Source: CAZVEV01 sp964625865 | Lineage (GTDB): Bacteria; Planctomycetota; Phycisphaerae; SM23-33 | NCBI GenBank assembly: GCA_964625865.1 | Contig: CAZVEV010000333.1 | Location: forward strand, 1-6,064 | Length of the DNA stretch: 6,064 nucleotides | Reading direction: 5' to 3' | In this document: positions 1-5,119 of the stretch, in pieces | Layout: every line of letters begins with the position of its first letter | Position numbering within the stretch: position 1 is the stretch's first letter | The notes under the pieces: model-generated | What the model saw: only the letters and a program-made list of their open reading frames with translations | Database searches by the model: none | What the model was told of the DNA's origin: nothing | Position numbers and translations under genes: made by a program

Positions 1-591
1 GGTGTAAACCATGTCCATGGACTGATCCGTAAACAATGTAATCGGATCGTACCCCCGCCGTGCCCAGTGCGGCGCCCTGGTCGGTCAGGAACGTCAGCAG
101 GGCTGACTTGTCGCTGGCGGCGCCGGTGGCGTCGAACTCCACGCGCAGGTCCGCGAAACTCCCGCGGGTGATGACCATATTGGACGTGAAGTCCAGCAGG
201 GCAAACAAGGCGGCGTTGGCGCCGGTGATCTCGTAGCTGAGAATCGTCAGGTCCGTCAGGTCGCCCGTCTCGGTGTCTTCGGTGACATTGCGCAGGGTCA
301 ATGCCCGCTGGACCTTCGATGCTGGGGCCCGAAGTCGATCACCCCGTTGTCGGAGTCATCGGCGTAGATCGGCCCCACGCCCTTGCCGGCCAGCATGATC
401 GTGTGGTCCCCGCCGTTGCTCGTGACGGCAATGCCCTGCGTGTCGGTCCCGCGTGCGTCGGGGGTGTAGGTGAACTGCTTGGTCGCGCTCTCCGGCGCAT
501 CGAGACTGAAGTCGGCATTAGGCGTCGGTCCGGCGAACTCGCCCGAGGCGGCGGCGACCGTGCCGGTCAGGATCGAGCCGGCCGGTCTCAT
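1..591 (-). pseudogene. Fragment of a 'choice-of-anchor D' Ig-like repeat surface protein, 5'-truncated and frameshifted
   Basis: Reading leftwards from an ATG at 591-589, 88 residues give the second half of an Ig-like module (GEFAGPTPNADFSL, then KQFTYTPDARGTD, then TIMLAGKGVGP) and the start of a next one (DNGVIDFG). In this frame translation then stops at 300-298. Moving to another frame at the G4C3 run (324-330) restores a clear continuation: KVQRALTLRNVTEDTETG, LSYEITGANAALFALLDF, LRVEFDATGAASDKSALLTF. This stays open to the left edge. The pattern matches the choice-of-anchor D / HYDIN-like modules of bacterial secreted repeat proteins, which are structural or adhesive rather than catalytic. 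There is no signal peptide, and the first module lacks its N-terminal half. The ATG overlaps the stop of the propeller gene (ATGA), and AAGG lies 7 bases before it, so some translation is possible. I infer a gene remnant. A one-base sequencing error could explain the frameshift but not the missing N-terminus. The family call is fairly sure; pseudogene status is moderate. Confidence 0.66.
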
Positions 592-3500
592 TCCCTGCCC
601 TTGGGTCTCTCGTCGGGGAGCTTGCCTCGCCGCTTCAGGCGCTGTCGCAACTGCTCCTCTTCCGATGGCAGCCACCGGTCGACGAATTGCATGTCTCTGC
701 GTCGCTTCTCGCTGAGTTTGTCGATCTCGGATTGGAGTACGAAGCTGGGGGCGCCTTTTCCCCGGGTCATTCGCCCGACGACCGGCGGCGGCACCGGGCC
801 GGGCTTCTCCGCCAGGATCTGCATTCCGCTGATGGTCGGGGCTGATGGGCCTTTCATGTCCTTGGCGTCCGAGACCAGTTCGAGCTTGAGCGTATCGACG
901 GCCAGGATCCCCTTGAACTCTCTGACGAGCGCCCTGTTCTTCCCGCCTGACGCGGCGAGAATGTCGAAATCATCGAGCACCACCTTGCCCTGCAGTTTCA
1001 CGTCAAACACGCGCTTGGCCGCACTATCGTTTGCCAACTCGGCGAAATGAAGGCGCACGGTGTAGGGCTTGAGCTGGCGGCTGTGATCCGAGAGCCACAC
1101 CCGCATCCGGGGCGTTGCCGACGTGGGCCGCTTCGGATATCGCACGTTGACTTTCGCAACGATTGCCGCCCGCAGACCGGCCTTGTCGATGCCCAGACCT
1201 GCCAGCGTCTTCCAGGGAACGGCTACCTCGACGCTGAACTCGTCGGCCTTCGTTGCGCAGGCGGCCCGCCACGTGCCGTTCCACGACGCATCGGTCTTGT
1301 CCGAGCCGGCGGCCTTCTTGGCTCGGGTGTTCGCGTCGGGGCCCGCTGCGGTCTTGATCAGCGCGTCATAGGTTGCCCCAGAGGCGGAGACGCCGAGGTG
1401 GACGACATTCTCGCCCGGTCCCCTGAGCAGCAGTTCAAGGCAGTCGTCCTGCCATACCTTCGCATCCTTCCCGCGGGTCGCGGCCTTCCATGCCTTCGCG
1501 ACTCGGCCGCGCTTGTCAGGAATGGCACGCCGCCGATAGGCGACGTAGAGATTGTCCTTGTCGTGCCGCAGGAATCCGGATTCGCCGCCCTTGGGTACCA
1601 GGTGCGTGTACGTGTGGGTCTTCCCTTCCTCCATCTTGACCAGGAACGCCTCGCCCACGCCGTCCCAGCAGCCGTCGGTCAGGTCACCGTCGATCTTCGG
1701 CGCGGCGGCACAGGGCAGAGCCAGGACCTGCCGCCGCCAATCGTAGTAATCCAGGTTCACCGTCAGGCTCTTGAGCCCGCGATAGCCCGACGTATACACC
1801 CACGGCTGGTCCGTTCCGGCGATGGCCAGGCGGTCCGCATTACGTCTGTATGTCTGCGGACCGGCGTAGAACTCGGCCCGGTAGGGCAGGGCGATCGACA
1901 GGAAGTGGCCCTTGTACCCGTCCGACCGCGGGCGGGGAACTGCGAGCCAGAGCTTCGTGTCGACGTGGCGCCGGTCGCCCACCGCGCCGAAGTTGATGTT
2001 CGCGTGACGAAGCGCACCGGCCGTCAGGTGGGGGACCGTGTCGGCAAACACGCCCCAGTCTTCGTTGCGTTGGCGCCGGGCCGGTACGAGTGCCAGCGCC
2101 CCCAGGAAGTTGAACCGGCAGTCGCACCCCTTCATGCCGTAGCCCTCGGCGCCCTGACCGTCGGCGACGAGGAGCAGGCCCAAGGCCGCCCTCTTGCTCA
2201 CGCCGCAGGCCGGGCGCAATCCGGACAGGTTCCGCACGCCGGTGTCGTCCTCGTAGTCGTAGTACCCGAACGACCCCGAGCGGAAGAAGTCCATCGCCGC
2301 CGACGACGCGATGCCCTTGCATCCGTGCGATCTGGCGTAGGATTTGCTGACCTTGCCGCCCGTCAGCGGATGGGCGCGCATGGTGTTGGTGTACCGGGCC
2401 CTGTCCTCCGCGGATCGCACGGGTCCGCGCGCCACGCCCGCGCGGCCGCCCTTGGCCGGTTGCCCGGTCCTTGCATCGAGCACGACCTTGTCGCCGCGAT
2501 TGCTGACATACACGTGCGCGGCGTCGACCGAAACGACGTACTTCTTGTCCGGCGCTTTCCATCGCCACAGTTCCGTGCCGTTGTACGCGTCAAGGGCAAC
2601 GAGGTACGGATTGCCGGTGTAGAGCGCCACGCCGTTGGCGGGAATCGGCGGGCCGCATCCCTTGCCGCCCGTATTCATCGGCCCCGGTGCGCCGAACCAC
2701 AGCATCTCCAGGGGCCACTTGACGCGCTGGTCCGTTGTGACTTTCGAGTTCCAGTCATATGCACCGGGAAGCGGCCCGCGGACGTCCACCTTTCCGTCGG
2801 CGATGAGCAGGCCGCCGCAGGGGCGCTGCACGCGCCGGATCTCCTCGGCGGCTCCGGCGGCGGGCTTGCGGCCGACCACGATCACATTCGCGAAATAGGG
2901 GGGGTAGGGCAGTTTCGCCGGATCCGCCAGGTGGTCCACCGTGACCTGCAGGCCGTAGATATCGGTTGTCTCCACCAGGCGCTTCCGCTCAGCGTTCACC
3001 TTGGCCGCGTCGGTCAGCGCACAGATGACCTGAAGTTTGGTGTTCGCCGCCAGCGCTTCAGCCAGTTTCGCATCCGGCTGGCCCAGCATCAGGGCATAGC
3101 CCTTCGATATCCGGTGCTCCCTGCACGCGGCCAGAACGTCAGCCGCGGGCCCCGGCGCCGCCTTGGTCCGTTTTCTCGTGCCCGGTCCGACGGCCACGGT
3201 CTTCCCGTCCGTGCCGGGCTTGAAGCAGTGAATCACCCCGTCAGTCGTGCTGACCACGAGCATCCCGTTGCCCACTGCGAGGCCCGCGGGCGTTGTCGTG
3301 AACGTGTGCTGCCACACCGGCTTCGCGTTAGCTATCGGCCTGGCCGATGTAATGACCTGCTTATCTTCGCATCGGATCAGCATGTCCCCCGCGAGCGCCT
3401 GGTTCTCGCGGACCTCCGGATGGAACACCCCCTTCTTGTTCCTGCGGTCGACATAGCCGCCATAGAAGAAGCTTCCGTCGGCGTTCATCACCAGTTCCGC

Positions 3501-4367
3501 GTGGTTGCCTCGCCGGTTGGGCATCAGTTCGCCTGACCAGCCCTTACCCGCCAGCGTCCTGCCCGTCTTGCGGTCGTAGACCCAGCATCCGGCCTGTCCG
3601 TTGCTGAAGACCACCTTGTCCTTTGATGCAGCCAGGTACCCCTGCGGCATGTTGCCGTGCATGTTGTCCGAGAAATGCGGCGACGACACGTACGCGACGT
3701 TGGTGTCGTTGCACCAGATCTGTTTGCCTGTCTTCGCATCGAGTGCGTACACGTACACGCCCTCGGACGTCCACATGCCGACCGCGAAGTTGACCATACC
3801 TTCGTCGACAACCACGCCACTGCGAATCGGCCAGCGCGAGATCATCCTGCCATTGCCGATCATCCTCCTGTCGCAGAGTCCACCGAAGAACTTCCAGACC
3901 AGCTTGCCGGTGGCGGCGTCCAGGCAATAGGCCAGCCCGTCGTCGGACACGACGTAGACCTTGCCCTCGTAGACCGCCGGTGCAAAGCGAATGGGTCCGC
4001 CCGTTGTGAAACGCCAACGGGTCCCGCCCGTTGCCCCGTCAAGCGCCCGGATTGTGTTGTCGGTCGCCGAGCCGACGTAGACCACGCCCCCCGCAATCGC
4101 CACCTGCGGCGCGTAGTCGAAGCTCATCCCGCATTGCTCACGCAGAAACTTGTCCGGCCAGGCGGGTTGGTGTTTCTGCGCCGGCACGTGTTTCCACGCC
4201 GGCGAAAGCGGAAACTGCAACTTCTCCGACGTCTTCGCCGTCCGCGCACTGTTGGCCCGAAAGGCAGGCCAGTCTCCCGCGTCGGCCGTCGCCAGCGAAC
4301 CGCCAAGAAACGCCCCCAGACACGCCGCAGCGCACAGCAGCCGTTGGATCTCGCCAGTCAGTCGCAT
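588..4367 (-). CDS. Secreted PQQ-type beta-propeller protein with methyltransferase-like insert, CBM9-like and malectin-like modules
   Basis: A 1259-aa exported protein. Residues 1-30 are a Sec signal peptide (hydrophobic LLCAAACLGAFLGG, cleavage near ATADA/GDW). A propeller follows, with PQQ-type blade motifs at 104-126 (IRALDGATGGTRWRF), 146-163, 206-220 and 261-277. Residues about 408-530 resemble a class I methyltransferase fold but lack the glycine-rich SAM loop. The propeller resumes with blades at 589-606 and 627-641. It then runs into a segment known from planctomycete PQQ proteins (HGCKG, FFRSGSFGYYD, LSGLRPAC, GCDC, EDWGVF; 681-774). Residues about 883-1093 look like a family 9-type carbohydrate-binding domain (PKIDGDLTDGCWDG, DNLYVAY, DDCLELLL, FSVEVAVPW). 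Residues 1101-1187 are the C-terminal half of a malectin-like domain (YTVRLHFAE, RVFDVKLQG). The tail is proline-rich, then highly charged. A PQQ cofactor is not shown: such repeats often only build the propeller. The start is set by AAGGAG ten bases upstream and by the signal peptide. The likely role is sugar or matrix binding outside the cytoplasm; no enzymatic activity can be assigned. Confidence 0.9.
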   Translation of the reverse strand: MRLTGEIQRLLCAAACLGAFLGGSLATADAGDWPAFRANSARTAKTSEKLQFPLSPAWKHVPAQKHQPAWPDKFLREQCGMSFDYAPQVAIAGGVVYVGSATDNTIRALDGATGGTRWRFTTGGPIRFAPAVYEGKVYVVSDDGLAYCLDAATGKLVWKFFGGLCDRRMIGNGRMISRWPIRSGVVVDEGMVNFAVGMWTSEGVYVYALDAKTGKQIWCNDTNVAYVSSPHFSDNMHGNMPQGYLAASKDKVVFSNGQAGCWVYDRKTGRTLAGKGWSGELMPNRRGNHAELVMNADGSFFYGGYVDRRNKKGVFHPEVRENQALAGDMLIRCEDKQVITSARPIANAKPVWQHTFTTTPAGLAVGNGMLVVSTTDGVIHCFKPGTDGKTVAVGPGTRKRTKAAPGPAADVLAACREHRISKGYALMLGQPDAKLAEALAANTKLQVICALTDAAKVNAERKRLVETTDIYGLQVTVDHLADPAKLPYPPYFANVIVVGRKPAAGAAEEIRRVQRPCGGLLIADGKVDVRGPLPGAYDWNSKVTTDQRVKWPLEMLWFGAPGPMNTGGKGCGPPIPANGVALYTGNPYLVALDAYNGTELWRWKAPDKKYVVSVDAAHVYVSNRGDKVVLDARTGQPAKGGRAGVARGPVRSAEDRARYTNTMRAHPLTGGKVSKSYARSHGCKGIASSAAMDFFRSGSFGYYDYEDDTGVRNLSGLRPACGVSKRAALGLLLVADGQGAEGYGMKGCDCRFNFLGALALVPARRQRNEDWGVFADTVPHLTAGALRHANINFGAVGDRRHVDTKLWLAVPRPRSDGYKGHFLSIALPYRAEFYAGPQTYRRNADRLAIAGTDQPWVYTSGYRGLKSLTVNLDYYDWRRQVLALPCAAAPKIDGDLTDGCWDGVGEAFLVKMEEGKTHTYTHLVPKGGESGFLRHDKDNLYVAYRRRAIPDKRGRVAKAWKAATRGKDAKVWQDDCLELLLRGPGENVVHLGVSASGATYDALIKTAAGPDANTRAKKAAGSDKTDASWNGTWRAACATKADEFSVEVAVPWKTLAGLGIDKAGLRAAIVAKVNVRYPKRPTSATPRMRVWLSDHSRQLKPYTVRLHFAELANDSAAKRVFDVKLQGKVVLDDFDILAASGGKNRALVREFKGILAVDTLKLELVSDAKDMKGPSAPTISGMQILAEKPGPVPPPVVGRMTRGKGAPSFVLQSEIDKLSEKRRRDMQFVDRWLPSEEEQLRQRLKRRGKLPDERPKGRE

Positions 4368-4377
4368 CGCACGGAGT

Positions 4378-4383
4378 CTCCTT
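4378..4383 (-). promoter_or_regulatory. Ribosome binding site of the propeller gene
   Basis: The minus strand reads AAGGAG, then ten bases, then the ATG at 4367-4365. It fixes the start of the propeller gene and argues against the in-frame or overlapping alternatives further upstream. Confidence 0.75.
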
Positions 4384-4399
4384 CCGTTCCCTCAATTCA

Positions 4400-4428
4400 A
4401 TCATAAGCCCCCGCTCCGCCCGCGCCAA
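4400..4428 (-). promoter_or_regulatory. Sigma-70-like promoter for the propeller gene
   Basis: On the minus strand TTGGCG (4428-4423) is followed by a 17-base spacer and TATGAT (4405-4400). The -10 box matches the consensus at five of six bases and the -35 at four. Transcription would begin near 4393, leaving a leader of about 25 bases that contains the AAGGAG ribosome binding site. Spacing and position are ideal, but this is a pattern match only. Confidence 0.55.
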
Positions 4429-4466
4429 GACAGCCCCCAGGCTGCCCCCAGTCCATGTTTGGCCTG

Positions 4467-4494
4467 TGGTTACTGGTTGACTGGTTGATTGGTT
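4467..4494 (+). repeat. Short imperfect tandem repeat of TGGTT units
   Basis: TGGTT occurs four times in a row at 4467, 4474, 4482 and 4490, i.e. with steps of 7, 8 and 8 bases. The second and third units share the longer core CTGGTTGA. The run lies between the two divergent promoters, outside any gene. It could be a cluster of binding sites for a regulator or simply slippage-derived sequence; the window does not decide between these. Confidence 0.6.
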
Positions 4495-4624
4495 ACGGGG
4501 TACTCAAAGGCCACATGCATAAGGCTTTGGATGATTCGGCACGGACTGTCCATGTTACGCACCCATTCCATCAACTTTTCAGCCGGGCCTTCCCGCTGGT
4601 GACGGTCCGCCATAACCGGGGGGA

Positions 4625-4642
4625 GGATCGGGTCCCGGATCC
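4625..4642. promoter_or_regulatory. Near-perfect palindrome, candidate operator
   Basis: GGATCGGGTCCCGGATCC reads almost the same on both strands: arms GGATC-GGG and CCC-GGATCC around a central T, with one extra C in the right arm. It ends three bases before the proposed plus-strand -35 box (4646), where a regulator of the small-protein/sulfatase operon could bind. GC-rich DNA forms such palindromes by chance quite often, so confidence is low. Confidence 0.3.
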
Positions 4643-4645
4643 AGC

Positions 4646-4673
4646 TTGCTCAACGCACTGCATCGGGTACAAT
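4646..4673 (+). promoter_or_regulatory. Possible promoter for the small secreted-protein/sulfatase operon
   Basis: TTGCTC (4646-4651), a 16-base spacer and TACAAT (4668-4673) resemble a sigma-70 promoter: strong -10 (five of six), weak -35 (three of six). Transcription would start near 4680, giving a leader of about 50 bases before the ATG at 4731. This position also argues against a start at 4455, which would lie upstream of the transcript. A weak -35 next to a palindrome would suit a regulated promoter, which is inference. Confidence 0.4.
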
Positions 4674-4730
4674 CACTGTGAACGCCCCGTGATGGTCGCG
4701 GGCGCAACGCCATCGGGGAAATCCCGGATA

Positions 4731-5105
4731 ATGAGCTTCGGAAGAACTCGGCAGGCAGGAATTATTGGGCCGTCCTTTGGCAGGCTGGTTTCATTGGCAG
4801 GGGTGACCATGATGGGTATCGTTATGGGCACGGCGTTGGCAGAAGACAAGGTGGGTCCGCTGGAGCGGATCGGCGTCAAGCCGGGCAAGGACCGGGCGGA
4901 GTTCGGCACGTTTGACCACCATGAGAGGACATTCGCTGCGGCGGTCGACAATCTCGTGCAGGCCCGTGACCTGGCGAACACAGAGAAGGTCAACGGCATG
5001 CTCTTCTGGACCTACGACTGCCAGGAGCAAGCGAGGCTTTACCACGCGACCGATGACTGGGAGCTATTCTATTGGAAGATGGGCGACTTTGAACCGAAGA
5101 GCTGA
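4731..5105 (+). CDS. Small secreted protein of unknown function, upstream of the sulfatase
   Basis: I do not recognise this 124-aa protein. Residues 1-37 look like a signal peptide: a basic stretch (FGRTRQ, then GR), a hydrophobic core (LVSLAGVTMMGIVMG) and a likely cleavage at TALA/EDK. The mature part is only about 87 residues. It has a polar, helix-prone middle (HHERTFAAAVDNLVQARDLA) and a C-terminal part rich in aromatics (MLFWTYDCQEQ, LYHATDDWELFYWKM) with a single cysteine at 97. The start at 4731 is chosen because it gives a complete signal peptide. The Shine-Dalgarno there is weak (GGGGA, 11 bases away). ATG 4809 has a better one (AGGGG, 5 bases away) but would leave an 11-residue leader without positive charge. 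The stop is 14 bases before the sulfatase start, so the two genes are probably co-transcribed. It may be an exported partner of the sulfatase, or the surviving end of a larger decayed gene; I cannot tell which. Confidence 0.6.
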   Translation: MSFGRTRQAGIIGPSFGRLVSLAGVTMMGIVMGTALAEDKVGPLERIGVKPGKDRAEFGTFDHHERTFAAAVDNLVQARDLANTEKVNGMLFWTYDCQEQARLYHATDDWELFYWKMGDFEPKS

Positions 5106-5119
5106 AAGGGCTGTCTTTG

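Larger units (their letters stand above)
4368..4730. other. Divergent intergenic region between propeller gene and small secreted-protein/sulfatase operon
   Basis: These 363 bases separate two divergently transcribed units and hold no convincing gene. An open frame on the plus strand extends back to 4455, but its extra 92 residues show no domain, signal peptide or ribosome binding site, so I treat it as non-coding. The region contains a promoter in each direction, a small hairpin (CAGCC, loop CCCA, GGCTG; 4431-4444), a run of TGGTT units (4467-4494) and a near-palindrome (4625-4642). The layout allows shared control of both units, but no regulator gene is in the window. Confidence 0.7.

Noticed and set aside
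301..1050. 249-codon plus-strand frame
   Set aside because: It lies opposite the repeat fragment and the propeller C-terminus; the serine- and arginine-rich translation has no recognisable feature.
1840..2568. 242-codon minus-strand frame overlapping the propeller gene
   Set aside because: It is the propeller sequence read in another frame: very rich in Arg and Gly, with no domain.
1047..3536. Open frame of 829 codons on the plus strand opposite the propeller gene
   Set aside because: It is fully antisense to a gene with clear domains, has no recognisable motif, signal peptide or ribosome binding site, and is rich in Arg, Val, Gly, Ala and His, as expected for the mirror of GC-rich coding DNA.
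588..4367. Propeller protein as a functional PQQ-dependent dehydrogenase
   Set aside because: The blade motifs are structural only; the typical alcohol dehydrogenase active-site context and a CxxCH haem motif are not seen, and the domain order differs from those enzymes.
4431..4444. Hairpin CAGCC-CCCA-GGCTG as a terminator
   Set aside because: It has no T-run on either strand, the stem is only five base pairs, and it lies just upstream of a promoter rather than after a gene.
4455..4730. N-terminal extension of the small secreted protein back to an ATG at 4455
   Set aside because: The extra 92 residues look like translated intergenic DNA, contain the TGGTT repeat, precede the proposed promoter, and would bury the signal peptide inside the protein.
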